From Ruminococcaceae bacterium UBA4958 (GTDB taxonomy: Bacteria; Bacillota; Clostridia; Oscillospirales; Acutalibacteraceae), in contig DHAI01000119.1 in the NCBI GenBank assembly GCA_002397355.1, forward strand, positions 382-10,238: DNA of 9,857 nt. The letters are read 5' to 3'. Numbering within the stretch: position 1 is the first letter of the stretch; every line of letters starts with the position of its first letter. The notes beneath the pieces were generated by a model, which saw only the letters and a program-made list of their open reading frames with translations, made no database searches and had not been told where the DNA came from. Shown here piece after piece: positions 1 to 7,037 of the stretch. The position numbers were made by a program, and so were the translations under genes.

Positions 1-1439
1 TCCACCATGGTCATCCAGCGCTCGCCCTCCGTGATCAGCCCGCAGGAGATGCCGGCGACGGGAGCCTTGATCGGCACGCCCGCGTCCATCAGGGCCAGCG
101 TGGAGCCGCAGATGGAAGCCTGCGAGGTGGAGCCGTTGGAGGAGAGCACCTCCGAGACGAGGCGCAGCGCGTACGGGAACTCGTCGACGGACGGGATCAC
201 CGGCGCGAGCGCGCGCTCCGCGAGGGCGCCGTGGCCGATCTCGCGGCGGCCCGGGCCGCGGCTCGGCCTCGTGTCGCCCGTGGAATAGGAGGGCATGTTG
301 TACTGGTGGATATAGCGCTTCGCCTCCTCTTCGTCGATGCCGTCGAACGTCTGCTCGTCGTCGACGGAGCCGAGCGTCACGGTGGTGAGCACCTGCGTCT
401 GGCCGCGGGTGAACATGCCGGAACCGTGCACGCGGGGCAGAAGGCCCACCTCCGCAGCCAGCGGGCGGATCTCGTCCATCTTGCGGCCGTCCACGCGCTT
501 CTGCTCGTCGAGCAGCCAGCGGCGGACGACGTGCCTCTGCGTCTTATACATGCATTCGTCGATCTTCGCGGCCTGGTCGGGGTAGATCGGGTCGAATTTT
601 TCGTGGACCTTCTGGTAGACGGGCAGCAGGCGGGCGTCGCGCACGTTCTTGTCGTCGGTGTCGAGGGCGTCGCGCACGTCGTCCGTCGCGAAGTCCCGGA
701 TGGTGTTCAGCATCTCCCAATCGGGCGAGTTGCTCGGGTAGACGAATTTCTGTTTGCCGATATCCTTCTGGATATTCTTGATGAACTCGATGACGGCCTG
801 GTTCGCCTTGTGGCCGGCCATGATGCCGCCGTACATCACGTCGTCGGGGATCTCGTCTGCGCCCGCCTCGATCATCACGATGCGGGAGTCGGTGGAAGCC
901 ACGGTGACGGCCATGCGGGATTTCTTGCGCTGCTCGGCATTGGGGTTGATGACGTATTCGCCGTCCACATAACCCACGGAAGTGCCGGAGATCGGGCCGT
1001 TCCACGGAATGTCCGAGATGGAGAGCGCGATGGAGGCGCCTACCATCGACGCGATTTCGGGCGGGCAGTCGTGGTCCACGCTCATCACGGTGCAGACGAC
1101 GGTCACGTCGTTGCGCAGGTCTTTCGGGAACAGCGGGCGGATCGGGCGGTCGATCATGCGGGAAGTGAGCACGGCCTTTTCCGACGGGCGCCCCTCGCGC
1201 TTGAGGTACGAGCCGGGGATCTTGCCCACGGAATAGAGCTTCTCCTCGTAGTCGACGGAAAGCGGGAAGAAATCCACGCCGTCGCGCGGTTTGTCCGAAG
1301 CGGTGGCGGCCACGTGCACGACGGTGTCGCCGTAGCGCACGAGGCATTCGCCGTTTGCGAGCTGCGCCATCTTGCCGGTCTCAACGGTAAGGGGGCGGCC
1401 GGCGAAGTCGGTCTTGAATACCCGGTAGTTTTCAAACAT
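1..1439 (-). CDS. pnp: Polyribonucleotide nucleotidyltransferase (PNPase), 3' end cut by window edge
   Basis: PNPase degrades RNA 3' to 5' by phosphorolysis, releasing nucleoside diphosphates, and acts in cytoplasmic mRNA turnover. The 479 visible residues start MFENYRVFKTDF and carry the first RNase PH-like core (GRPSEKAVLTSRMIDRPIRP near 83-102), the helical linker (about 230-310) and the start of the second core, with FTRGQTQ (343-349), PGRREIGHGALAERAL (396-411) and SSNGSTSQASICGS (433-446). The frame is open to base 1 and ends with two leftover bases. Family members have about 700 residues, so the rest of the second core and the KH and S1 domains lie outside. The ATG at 1439 is preceded by GGAGGAG (1449-1455) with a 9-base spacer. 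It follows rpsO after a long structured spacer, the common rpsO-pnp order. The family call is secure. Confidence 0.97.
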   Translation of the reverse strand, partial: MFENYRVFKTDFAGRPLTVETGKMAQLANGECLVRYGDTVVHVAATASDKPRDGVDFFPLSVDYEEKLYSVGKIPGSYLKREGRPSEKAVLTSRMIDRPIRPLFPKDLRNDVTVVCTVMSVDHDCPPEIASMVGASIALSISDIPWNGPISGTSVGYVDGEYVINPNAEQRKKSRMAVTVASTDSRIVMIEAGADEIPDDVMYGGIMAGHKANQAVIEFIKNIQKDIGKQKFVYPSNSPDWEMLNTIRDFATDDVRDALDTDDKNVRDARLLPVYQKVHEKFDPIYPDQAAKIDECMYKTQRHVVRRWLLDEQKRVDGRKMDEIRPLAAEVGLLPRVHGSGMFTRGQTQVLTTVTLGSVDDEQTFDGIDEEEAKRYIHQYNMPSYSTGDTRPSRGPGRREIGHGALAERALAPVIPSVDEFPYALRLVSEVLSSNGSTSQASICGSTLALMDAGVPIKAPVAGISCGLITEGERWMTMV

Positions 1440-1493
1440 TGCTTTTGACTCCTCCGTATTCTGAAAAAATTTGTCCTTCGGGATGCGGCGGAT

Positions 1494-1546
1494 TTAGCAA
1501 TTAAACCGGCGTCTTGTACGAAAGGCGCTCGTTTCACTGCTAAGAC
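1494..1546 (-). promoter_or_regulatory. Candidate pnp leader element with two mutually exclusive pairings
   Basis: On the minus strand GUCUU (1546-1542) can pair with AAGAC (1515-1511), with an inner stem GUGAAA (1537-1532) to UUUCGU (1523-1518) that uses two wobble pairs. Alternatively UUAGCA (1543-1538) can pair with UGCUAA (1499-1494), plus one G-U pair (1537 with 1500). The two folds share bases 1542-1543 and 1537, so they cannot form together. The element sits about 55-100 bases before the pnp start codon. A regulatory role is a hypothesis from the pairing alone; short complementary arms of this size can arise by chance. Confidence 0.3.
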
Positions 1547-1559
1547 CCGCTGCCTCCCG

Positions 1560-1582
1560 GCCGCCTTTCCAAAAAAGGCGGC
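1560..1582 (-). other. 9-bp stem-loop in the pnp leader
   Basis: Bases 1582-1574 and 1568-1560 are perfect complements (GCCGCCTTT with AAAGGCGGC on the minus strand) around a 5-base loop. No T-run follows in the minus direction, so it does not look like an intrinsic terminator. It may be part of the folded pnp leader. Confidence 0.5.
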
Positions 1583-1657
1583 GCCGAAACCTTGACCTTT
1601 GCCCGGATTCGGGCCCGGGAGAGTCCACTCCCCGGAAAACAGAAAACAAATACTGGA

Positions 1658-1694
1658 ACAATCCTCCGCCACGGGAAGCGTGACGGAGGATTGT
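1658..1694 (-). other. Near-perfect 16-bp hairpin upstream of pnp
   Basis: The arms at 1694-1679 and 1673-1658 pair along all 16 positions around a 5-base loop (CUUCC on the minus strand). Fifteen are Watson-Crick pairs; the remaining one (1683 with 1669) is U-G in minus-strand RNA but would be a C-A mismatch in plus-strand RNA. This favours a structure that functions in the pnp-sense transcript. The 3' side is T-rich but lacks a clean T-run, so a simple terminator is unlikely. In E. coli a long stem-loop in the pnp leader is cut by RNase III as part of PNPase autoregulation; a similar role here is inference. An interspersed palindromic repeat is the main alternative; only one copy is in the window. 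Confidence 0.6.
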
Positions 1695-1756
1695 CTCTGC
1701 AAACCTCATGCGCCCGCGCCCGGACAGGCCCTCCGGCTCTCGGAAAAGCCCGGAAC

Positions 1757-1782
1757 GCGGCGTGCGCGCCGCCTCAGGCGGC
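1757..1782 (-). other. Two overlapping GC-rich hairpins just after the rpsO stop
   Basis: Starting 3 bases after the rpsO stop, GCCGCC (1782-1777) pairs with GGCGGC (1773-1768) around a 3-base loop. An alternative stem pairs GCGGCG (1772-1767) with CGCCGC (1762-1757) around a CGCA loop on the minus strand. They share bases 1768-1772, so only one can form. No T-run follows directly, and only a TTTT lies further on (about 1747-1744). They could mark the rpsO mRNA 3' end or protect it from exonucleases; function is not shown by the sequence. Confidence 0.4.
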
Positions 1783-1785
1783 CGC

Positions 1786-2049
1786 TTACTTGCGGATGTT
1801 CAGCTTTTCGATGATCGCGCGGTAGCGCTCGATGTCGGACTTCTGAAGATAATTCAGAAGGTTCCGGCGCTGGCCGATCATCTTATAAAGGCCGCGGCGG
1901 CTGTGGTGGTCCCTCTTATGGATCTTCAGATGCTCGGTAAGCGTGTTGATGCGCGCCGTCAGGACGGCGATCTGCACTTCCGGGGAACCGGTGTCGCCTT
2001 CGTGGCGGGCGTACTTCTCGATAATAACGCCTTTTTCTTCTTTCTGCAT
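1786..2049 (-). CDS. rpsO: Small ribosomal subunit protein S15
   Basis: S15 binds 16S rRNA in the central domain early in 30S assembly and contacts 23S rRNA in a subunit bridge. The 87-residue product carries the family signature [20 protein letters not shown], then the basic [20 protein letters not shown] segment and a C-terminal helix ending LNIRK. Known S15 proteins are about 88-89 residues. The ATG at 2049 was chosen over an in-frame GTG at 2061 because AAAGGTGG (2058-2065) lies 8 bases before the ATG and overlaps the GTG, and because the resulting length matches the family. It follows ribF but has its own promoter and leader, and precedes pnp. S15 represses its own translation through its leader in several bacteria; the leader here is a candidate for that. 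Confidence 0.97.
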   Translation of the reverse strand: MQKEEKGVIIEKYARHEGDTGSPEVQIAVLTARINTLTEHLKIHKRDHHSRRGLYKMIGQRRNLLNYLQKSDIERYRAIIEKLNIRK

Positions 2050-2057
2050 GGCTTTTT

Positions 2058-2065
2058 CCACCTTT
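2058..2065 (-). promoter_or_regulatory. rpsO ribosome binding site (decides the start)
   Basis: AAAGGTGG on the minus strand sits 8 bases before the ATG at 2049. An upstream in-frame GTG at 2061 lies inside this site and so cannot be served by it. Confidence 0.8.
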
Positions 2066-2105
2066 TTTCAAAATTCCCATAAGCGCAGACGAGGGTTGGT
2101 GAAAG

Positions 2106-2120
2106 CCTCTGAAACAGAGG
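2106..2120 (-). promoter_or_regulatory. Hairpin in the rpsO leader, candidate part of an S15-binding site
   Basis: CCTCTG (2120-2115 on the minus strand) and CAGAGG (2111-2106) form a perfect 6-bp stem with a TTT loop, in the middle of the roughly 98-base leader between the predicted transcription start (near 2147) and the rpsO start codon. No T-run follows. A GCGC near 2138-2135 could pair with another near 2084-2081 to close a larger structure, but this is weak. Autoregulatory rpsO leaders are known in several bacterial groups with differing shapes; I could not match this one to a described class. Confidence 0.35.
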
Positions 2121-2153
2121 ATGCTCCCGGGACCGCGCAAAGGGTTACAATAT

Positions 2154-2183
2154 ACTATACCACAGGGGGGTGCGGTTTGTAAA
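2154..2183 (-). promoter_or_regulatory. Sigma-A promoter for rpsO-pnp
   Basis: On the minus strand TTTACA (2183-2178, 5/6 to TTGACA) and TATAGT (2159-2154, 5/6 to TATAAT) are separated by 18 bases, with a TGTGG extension directly before the -10. It begins right after the tandem stop codons of ribF (TAA TGA, 2189-2184). The expected start is near 2148-2146, giving a leader of about 98 bases. This would let rpsO and pnp be expressed independently of the rimP-ribF unit. Confidence 0.75.
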
Positions 2184-2186
2184 TCA

Positions 2187-3119
2187 TTATCGGGCGCCGG
2201 AATCGGGAAATTTCTCCCGGAAATAGGCCAGCGACTGCGCCCCGTTGCGCCGGATCTCCTCCTGAAGCGCGGCGAGGCTCGGGAATTTCCGTTCCGGCCG
2301 CAGGAATTTCAGCAGGCTGACGCGCGTTTCCCGGCCGTAAAGCGGCGGGCCGGCGTACTCGGGCATCCACGTTTCGGCGAGCGCAGCCCGGGAAACGCCC
2401 ACCGTGGGGTGCACGCCGACGTTCGTAACGCCGCAGAAGGAGCGGCCTTCCGCCTCGGCCAGCGAAGCGTAGACGCCGAACTTCGGCAGCACGGATTCCG
2501 GCGGGATCCGCTGGTTCAGCGTCGGGGTGCCGAGCCTTCGGCCGAGGTGCTGTCCCGGCACGACGGGCAGCTCGTAGCCGAACGGGCGGCCGAGCAGGAG
2601 GGCGGCTTTCTCCACGTCCCCCGCGCGGATGAGCGCGCGGATGCGCGTGGAGCTTACCGGCTCGCCGTCCGCGAGCACGGCCGGCGCAACGCTGACGCCG
2701 ATGCCGCACGCCGCGCAGAGGCGCCGCAGCTCGCCGCTTCCCGCTTTTCCACCGCGCCCGAACGTGTAGTTGAAACCGCAGCAGGCTTCCTCCGCCATGC
2801 AGGCGTTTTTCAGCACCGAACGGACGAAATCTTCCGCCGAGATGTTTTTCACCGAAGCGAAGTCGAGCAGGTAGAGGAACTCGACGCCCATTTCCCGCAG
2901 CAGGCGGATCTTCTCTTTCTGCGAAAGAAGCGCGCCGCCGTCGATCCCGCGGAGCTTCGGATTGTCCGCGAACGTGAGCACGGCCGGCGCGAGGCCGCGC
3001 GCGGCGCCCTCCAGCGCGAGGGAGATCACCTTCCTGTGGCCGAGGTGCAGGCCGTCGAACATGCCGAGCGCGACCGCGCACTCGCGGCCGGCCGGCGTAA
3101 GGTCACGATAAATTTCCAT
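2187..3119 (-). CDS. ribF: Bifunctional riboflavin kinase / FAD synthetase
   Basis: RibF phosphorylates riboflavin to FMN and adenylates FMN to FAD in the cytoplasm. The 310-residue product has the usual two-domain length. The N-terminal adenylyltransferase domain shows GMFDGLHLGHRKVI (19-32), GFNYTFG (115-121) and SSTRIR (156-161). The C-terminal kinase domain shows GRRLGTPTLN (193-202), FGVY (214-217), GVTNVGVHPT (230-239), the ET pair at 249-250 and YGRETRVSLLKFLRPERKF (261-279). The kinase motif is normally GFPTAN-like; here F and A are replaced by T and L, but the Thr and Asn that help bind Mg-ATP remain. The usual TFDPHP stretch reads TFADNP. The ATG at 3119 has AGGAG about 13 bases upstream and overlaps the truB end by 17 bases, suggesting translational coupling. 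It ends with tandem stops. Confidence 0.95.
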   Translation of the reverse strand: MEIYRDLTPAGRECAVALGMFDGLHLGHRKVISLALEGAARGLAPAVLTFADNPKLRGIDGGALLSQKEKIRLLREMGVEFLYLLDFASVKNISAEDFVRSVLKNACMAEEACCGFNYTFGRGGKAGSGELRRLCAACGIGVSVAPAVLADGEPVSSTRIRALIRAGDVEKAALLLGRPFGYELPVVPGQHLGRRLGTPTLNQRIPPESVLPKFGVYASLAEAEGRSFCGVTNVGVHPTVGVSRAALAETWMPEYAGPPLYGRETRVSLLKFLRPERKFPSLAALQEEIRRNGAQSLAYFREKFPDSGAR

Positions 3120-4047
3120 GAGACGTCTGTCGCTCCTGAGATGGGATTTTTGTGCGGAAAAGCCGCAGGATTTTCAGTTCCCCCCGCCGCGCTTCCGCCA
3201 GCCCGAGGAAAACGCCGTCCGGGGAGAGGACGCGGTAGCGCCCGCCCTCCTCCGCCGCGGCCGCCCGGAGCGACGTGCGCGCGAGTTCCAGCGCGCCGCC
3301 GTTGCAAAAGCGCGCCGCCTGCGGTGCGGTGACGCGCACTGTGGGCACGTCCGGGAACAGCGACTCCACCGGGAGCAGCCGCTCCGCGAGCCTCCCCTCG
3401 GACGCGAGGGCCTTCGCCTCCTCCAGCGTGACGGCGTCGGCGAGCGAGAAGCCCGCGGCGGCGGTGCGCCGCAGCGCCGTCATCACGCCGCCGACGCCCA
3501 GCGCGTCGCCGAGGTCGGAGCAGATGGTGCGGATGTACGTGCCCTTGGAGCAGGCGATCCGCAGCCGGCCGGAACGCGAGGCCTCGTCGTACTCCGCCAG
3601 CTCCAGGCGGGAGACCGTCACGGGGCGCGCCTCCCGCGCCACTTCCACGCCGCGCCGCGCGAGGTCGTAAAGGCGCTCGCCGTTCACGCTCAGGGCGGAG
3701 TACATCGGCGGCGTCTGGAGGATCTCGCCCCGGAAACGGGGCAGGGCGGCTTCCACCCGGCCGCGCGGGACGGGCGCGCCGCTTTCCGCGAGCGTTTTGC
3801 CGGTGCTGTCCTGCGTGTCCGTGGAGGCGCCGAGGCGGAAACCGGCCTCGTATTCCTTCCCGGTGTTTTGCAGGAACGGCAGGGCGCGCGTCGCGGAGCC
3901 CAGAAGCAGCGGCAGCACGCCCGTCGCCATGGGGTCCAGCGTGCCGGTGTGGCCGACTTTCCGCTCGCGGCTCAGGCCGCGCATCAGCGCGACCACGTCG
4001 AACGAGGTGAAGCCGGCGGGCTTGTCTATCACGATGACGCCATTCAT
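3103..4047 (-). CDS. truB: tRNA pseudouridine(55) synthase TruB
   Basis: TruB converts uridine 55 in the T-loop of tRNAs to pseudouridine and acts as a tRNA folding chaperone. The 314-residue product starts with MNGVIVIDKPAGFTSFDVV and has the catalytic motif GHTGTLDPMATGVLP with the nucleophile Asp38. It also has QTPPMYSALSVNGERLYDLARRG (111-133) and CSKGTYIRTICSDLG (166-180), followed by a C-terminal segment consistent with a PUA-like domain. The start is fixed by the family N-terminus; the only Shine-Dalgarno-like sequence (AAGGTG) is about 14 bases upstream, so initiation may be weak. It follows rbfA after an 87-base spacer and overlaps ribF by 17 bases. The last dozen or so residues (ending QTSHGNLS) look unconserved and are partly read from the ribF ribosome-binding and start region. 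Confidence 0.96.
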   Translation of the reverse strand: MNGVIVIDKPAGFTSFDVVALMRGLSRERKVGHTGTLDPMATGVLPLLLGSATRALPFLQNTGKEYEAGFRLGASTDTQDSTGKTLAESGAPVPRGRVEAALPRFRGEILQTPPMYSALSVNGERLYDLARRGVEVAREARPVTVSRLELAEYDEASRSGRLRIACSKGTYIRTICSDLGDALGVGGVMTALRRTAAAGFSLADAVTLEEAKALASEGRLAERLLPVESLFPDVPTVRVTAPQAARFCNGGALELARTSLRAAAAEEGGRYRVLSPDGVFLGLAEARRGELKILRLFRTKIPSQERQTSHGNLS

Positions 4048-4094
4048 GCTTTCGATTCAGACACCTTTCCGCAGAGCTGTGGCAATCCGTTTTC

Positions 4095-4111
4095 CCCGCC
4101 GCGGGGGCGGG
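4095..4111 (-). other. GC-rich hairpin in the rbfA-truB spacer
   Basis: CCCGCC (4111-4106) and GGCGGG (4100-4095) form a 6-bp stem with a 5-base loop on the minus strand, inside the 87-base spacer (4048-4134). It is followed by GAAAACGG rather than a T-run, so it is not a standard terminator. Nothing else was recognised in the spacer apart from the truB upstream region. Confidence 0.35.
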
Positions 4112-4134
4112 AAGAGCGCGCGGCCGGCTGCGGC

Positions 4135-4500
4135 TCAGGGGGCGTCTTCGCCGCGCTGCTCCTCTTTCAGGTCGTTCAGGATGCGCTCGATGTTCGCGCC
4201 CCGTTCGATGGAATCGGTGGGGCGGAACAGGAGCTGCGGAACCTTCCGGAGCGGCAGGCGCTCGCCCAGCTCGTGCCGGATGAACCCGGAGGCGGATTTC
4301 AGGCCCTTGACTGCCTCCTTCGCGCGGTCCATGCCCTCCATGGCGCTGATATAGACGGTGCAGTAAGAAAGATCGCTCGTCACGTCCACGCCCACGATGC
4401 TGATCAGCCCCTGCACGCGCGGATCCTTCACCTTGCGGAGGATGGCGGTCAGCTCCCGCTTGACGTCCTCCGTGATACGGCCCATCCTATGGCTTGGCAT
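4135..4500 (-). CDS. rbfA: 30S ribosome-binding factor RbfA
   Basis: RbfA binds the maturing 30S subunit and helps 16S rRNA 5'-end and decoding-site maturation; it is also a cold-adaptation factor in E. coli. The 121-residue product matches family size (about 115-130). It shows RITEDVKRELTAILRKVKDPRV at the N-terminus, then the KH-like core with VTSDLSYCTVYIS, GLKSASGFIRHELGERLPLRKVPQL and RGANIERILNDL. The ATG at 4500 is preceded by GGGGGAGGAG, with 10 bases to the start. The same frame is open upstream to 4878, but that part is an out-of-frame shadow of infB and resembles nothing. It sits 32 bases after infB. Confidence 0.95.
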   Translation of the reverse strand: MPSHRMGRITEDVKRELTAILRKVKDPRVQGLISIVGVDVTSDLSYCTVYISAMEGMDRAKEAVKGLKSASGFIRHELGERLPLRKVPQLLFRPTDSIERGANIERILNDLKEEQRGEDAP

Positions 4501-4532
4501 TGATTGATTTCTCCTCCCCCTGTAAGGCGCGC

Positions 4533-7037
4533 TTACTCCCTGTATTCCTCCGTCGTGAAGGCTTCCAGGACGTCGCCCTCCTTGATATCGTTGAATTTCG
4601 AGAGGCCGATGCCGCAGTCGTAGCCGGTAAGGACCTCTTTGGCGTCGTCCTTGAAGCGCTTGAGCGAGGCGATGCTGTCCTCCGCGACCACGACGCCGTC
4701 GCGCACCACGCGGATCTGCGCCGCGCGGCTGACCTTGCCCTCGGTGACGTGGGCGCCCGCGATGGTCCCCACGCTGCTGATGCGGTAAACCTGCCGCACC
4801 TCCGCCTTGCCGAGGGACACCTCGCGCGTCTTCGGCGCAAGCATGCCCTTGAGCGCGGCGCCGATCTCGTTGATGCACTCGTAGATGATGCGGTAGAGGC
4901 GGACGTCCACCCCGTCGCGCTTCGCGTTTTCCTCGGCCACGTTGTCCGGCCGCACGTTAAAGCCGATGACGACGGCGTTGGACGCCGCCGCGAGCATGAC
5001 GTCGGATTCGTTGATGGCGCCGACGCCGCTGTGGATGATATTCACGCGCACCTCGTCGTTGCTCAGCTTTTCCAGGGACTGGCACACGGCTTCCACGGAG
5101 CCCTGCACGTCGGCTTTCACGACGAGCGAAAGCGTCTTCATGTCGTTTTCCTGCATCTGCTCGAAAAGGTTGTCGAGCGTCACCTTGGTGCGGGCGTTGA
5201 ACTTTTCCTCTTTCCGCTCGTTGCGGCGCTGCTGCACCAGCTCGCGCGCGAGGCGCTCGTCGGTTACGGCGTTGAATACGTCGCCGCCCGTGGGCACGTC
5301 GTCCAGTCCGGTGATCTCCGCCGGGACGCTCGGGCCGGCCTTCCGGATCTCCTGGCCGTTCTCGTTCGCCATGGCGCGCACGCGGCCCACCGTGGTGCCC
5401 GCCACGAGGATGTCGCCCACATGGAGCGTGCCGTTCTGCACCAGAACGGTCGCGATGGGGCCGCGCCCCTTGTCGAGGCGCGCCTCGATGACGGTGCCTT
5501 TCGCGGCGCGGTCCGGGTTCGCCTTGAGATCTTTCATGTCCGCCACGAGGAGGACGGTTTCCAGCAGCTCCTTGATGCCGGTTTTCTTCACGGCGGAAAC
5601 GGGGATGCAGGGAACGTCGCCGCCCCACTCCTCCGGCACGATGCCGTATTTCGTGAGCTGCTCCTTCACAATCTGCGGGTTCGCACCCGGCTTATCCATC
5701 TTGTTGATGGCGACGATGATGGAGACCTTCGCGGCCTTCGCGTGGTTGATGGCCTCCACGGTCTGCGGCATGACGCCGTCGTCGGCGGCGACGACCAGGA
5801 TGGCGATATCCGTCACCTGCGCGCCGCGCATCCGCATCGTGGTGAACGCCTCGTGGCCCGGCGTGTCGAGGAACGTCACGTCGCGGCCCCCGACCTTCAC
5901 CTGGTAGGCGCCGATGTGCTGCGTGATGCCGCCGGCCTCGGTGGAGGTCACGTTCGTGTGGCGGATCGCGTCGAGCAGGGAGGTCTTGCCGTGGTCGACG
6001 TGGCCCATGACGACCACGACGGGCGCGCGGGAAACGAGGTTGTCGTCCTTGTCCTCGCTGTCGTCGATGATCCGCTCCTCGATGGTGACGTGGACTTCCT
6101 TCTGCACCTTCGCGTGGAATTCCATGGCGGCGAGGGAGGCGGTGTCGAAGTCGATCACGTCGTTCACGGCCGCGAAGACGCCCATGCCCATCAGCTTTTT
6201 AATGACCTCGGCCGCCGTGGCCTTCAGGCGCATGGCCAGCTCGCCCACGGTGATCTGCTCCGGGATCTGCACGGTGATGGGCTTGTTTTTGCGCTCCATC
6301 GCGATGCGGCGCAGGCGCTCGGACTCGGTTTCCCGGCGGTGGTAGCCGCGCGGCTTGCGGCGGTACTGGCTGCTCCGCTGCGTCAGCTTCTGCTTTTTCA
6401 CGGTGTTGTCGGAGGGGCGCACCTTCTCGGAGGCGAGGCGGTCGTACTTCTCATTGTAGCGGTCGAGCTCCACGTTCGGGGCGTGCGTATCCACGATCCT
6501 GCCCGTGGGCTTCGCGGCGGCGCCGGTAGTCCCCATGCGGACGGTTTGCTGCTGCGGATGCTTCTGCACCGGCTGCTTTTTCTGCTGCTGATTCGGGCGC
6601 CTCCGCGTCTGCTGCGCCGTTTTGGCGGCGGCGAAACGGTCGTTCCGGCGCTGCTGCTGCCCGGCCTGCCTTGCCGGGGCCTGCTGCCCGGCGGCCTGCC
6701 TCGCGGCGGGTCTCACCGGGGCCTGCCTGCCCGCCGCCGGCTTCGCGGCGGCAGGCGCGGTCTCCTTCACAGCGGGCTTCTCCGGCGTCACGAGGATGTC
6801 GGGTTTCTCCACGGTGACGATCGGCTTCCGCTTTTCGGCCTGCGCGAAATACGCGTCGAGGTTCGGGGAGCTGTGCTGCTGGGTGAACGTCTCGAACACG
6901 ACGTCCAGCTCGTTTTCCGTCAGGGCCGTCATGTGCTTCTTCGTTTCGCCGGTATATTTTTTTATGGTGTCGATTACGTCCTTGTTGGGTACCTTGAGAT
7001 CGTTTGCAACGTCGTGGACTCTGTATTTTATCATCAT
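4533..7037 (-). CDS. infB: Translation initiation factor IF-2
   Basis: IF-2 is the GTPase that places initiator fMet-tRNA on the 30S subunit and promotes subunit joining. In the 834 residues I see an N-terminal IF2N domain (about 5-50), a Gln/Ala/Arg/Lys-rich linker (about 90-250), a second IF2N-like domain (about 254-315), the G domain with GHVDHGKT (345-352), DTPGHE (391-396), NKMD (445-448) and SAV (481-483), then the beta-barrel and C-terminal initiator-tRNA-binding domains (to about 830). The extra length over the 716-residue B. subtilis protein is mainly in the linker. The first of two tandem ATGs (7037) is 9 bases after AGGAGG (7047-7052) and overlaps the ylxQ stop as ATGA. All G motifs look intact. 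Confidence 0.98.
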   Translation of the reverse strand: MMIKYRVHDVANDLKVPNKDVIDTIKKYTGETKKHMTALTENELDVVFETFTQQHSSPNLDAYFAQAEKRKPIVTVEKPDILVTPEKPAVKETAPAAAKPAAGRQAPVRPAARQAAGQQAPARQAGQQQRRNDRFAAAKTAQQTRRRPNQQQKKQPVQKHPQQQTVRMGTTGAAAKPTGRIVDTHAPNVELDRYNEKYDRLASEKVRPSDNTVKKQKLTQRSSQYRRKPRGYHRRETESERLRRIAMERKNKPITVQIPEQITVGELAMRLKATAAEVIKKLMGMGVFAAVNDVIDFDTASLAAMEFHAKVQKEVHVTIEERIIDDSEDKDDNLVSRAPVVVVMGHVDHGKTSLLDAIRHTNVTSTEAGGITQHIGAYQVKVGGRDVTFLDTPGHEAFTTMRMRGAQVTDIAILVVAADDGVMPQTVEAINHAKAAKVSIIVAINKMDKPGANPQIVKEQLTKYGIVPEEWGGDVPCIPVSAVKKTGIKELLETVLLVADMKDLKANPDRAAKGTVIEARLDKGRGPIATVLVQNGTLHVGDILVAGTTVGRVRAMANENGQEIRKAGPSVPAEITGLDDVPTGGDVFNAVTDERLARELVQQRRNERKEEKFNARTKVTLDNLFEQMQENDMKTLSLVVKADVQGSVEAVCQSLEKLSNDEVRVNIIHSGVGAINESDVMLAAASNAVVIGFNVRPDNVAEENAKRDGVDVRLYRIIYECINEIGAALKGMLAPKTREVSLGKAEVRQVYRISSVGTIAGAHVTEGKVSRAAQIRVVRDGVVVAEDSIASLKRFKDDAKEVLTGYDCGIGLSKFNDIKEGDVLEAFTTEEYRE
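6543..6752 (-). repeat. Low-complexity, degenerate-repeat tract in the infB linker
   Basis: Codons 96-165 of infB encode a tract dominated by Gln, Ala, Arg and Pro, with recurring units such as [21 protein letters not shown]. At the DNA level this shows as repeated plus-strand CTGC/GCCTGC motifs around 6648-6735. It is the expected disordered linker between the IF2N and G domains, but the repeats could vary in number between strains. Confidence 0.6.

Larger units (their letters stand above)
1440..1785 (-). other. rpsO-pnp intergenic region / pnp 5' leader with several stem-loops
   Basis: These 346 bases lie between the rpsO stop and the pnp start. No convincing gene was found; the short frames here have no family resemblance and cross the hairpins. 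Read on the minus strand, the spacer holds in order: two overlapping GC-rich hairpins right after the rpsO stop, a 16-bp hairpin (1694-1658), smaller hairpins at 1635-1615 (one bulge) and 1614-1601 (GCCCG/CGGGC), a 9-bp hairpin (1582-1560), a region with two competing pairings (1546-1494), and the pnp ribosome binding site. No clear sigma-A promoter was recognised, so pnp is probably transcribed by read-through from rpsO. The amount of structure suggests processing or autoregulation of pnp, but that is inference. Confidence 0.6.

Noticed and set aside
231..1448. A 405-codon plus-strand open frame across pnp
   Set aside because: It is antisense to the clear PNPase sequence and its translation shows the same biased composition with no family motifs.
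1440..1510. Candidate pnp promoter around TTTAAT/CAGAATAC
   Set aside because: No acceptable -35 hexamer lies 16-19 bases upstream of either -10-like sequence.
1494..1825. Small open frames in the rpsO-pnp spacer on both strands (71 to 77 codons)
   Set aside because: They have no convincing ribosome binding site or family resemblance, and run through perfect hairpins and into rpsO, so the region is better explained as structured non-coding leader.
2050..2061. A longer rpsO starting at GTG 2061
   Set aside because: The GTG lies within the Shine-Dalgarno sequence used by the ATG at 2049, and the shorter product matches S15 length.
2121..4503. Long plus-strand frames (2121-3332 and 3118-4503) opposite ribF, truB and rbfA
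   Set aside because: They overlap real genes on the other strand, lack recognisable domains and reflect third-position GC bias.
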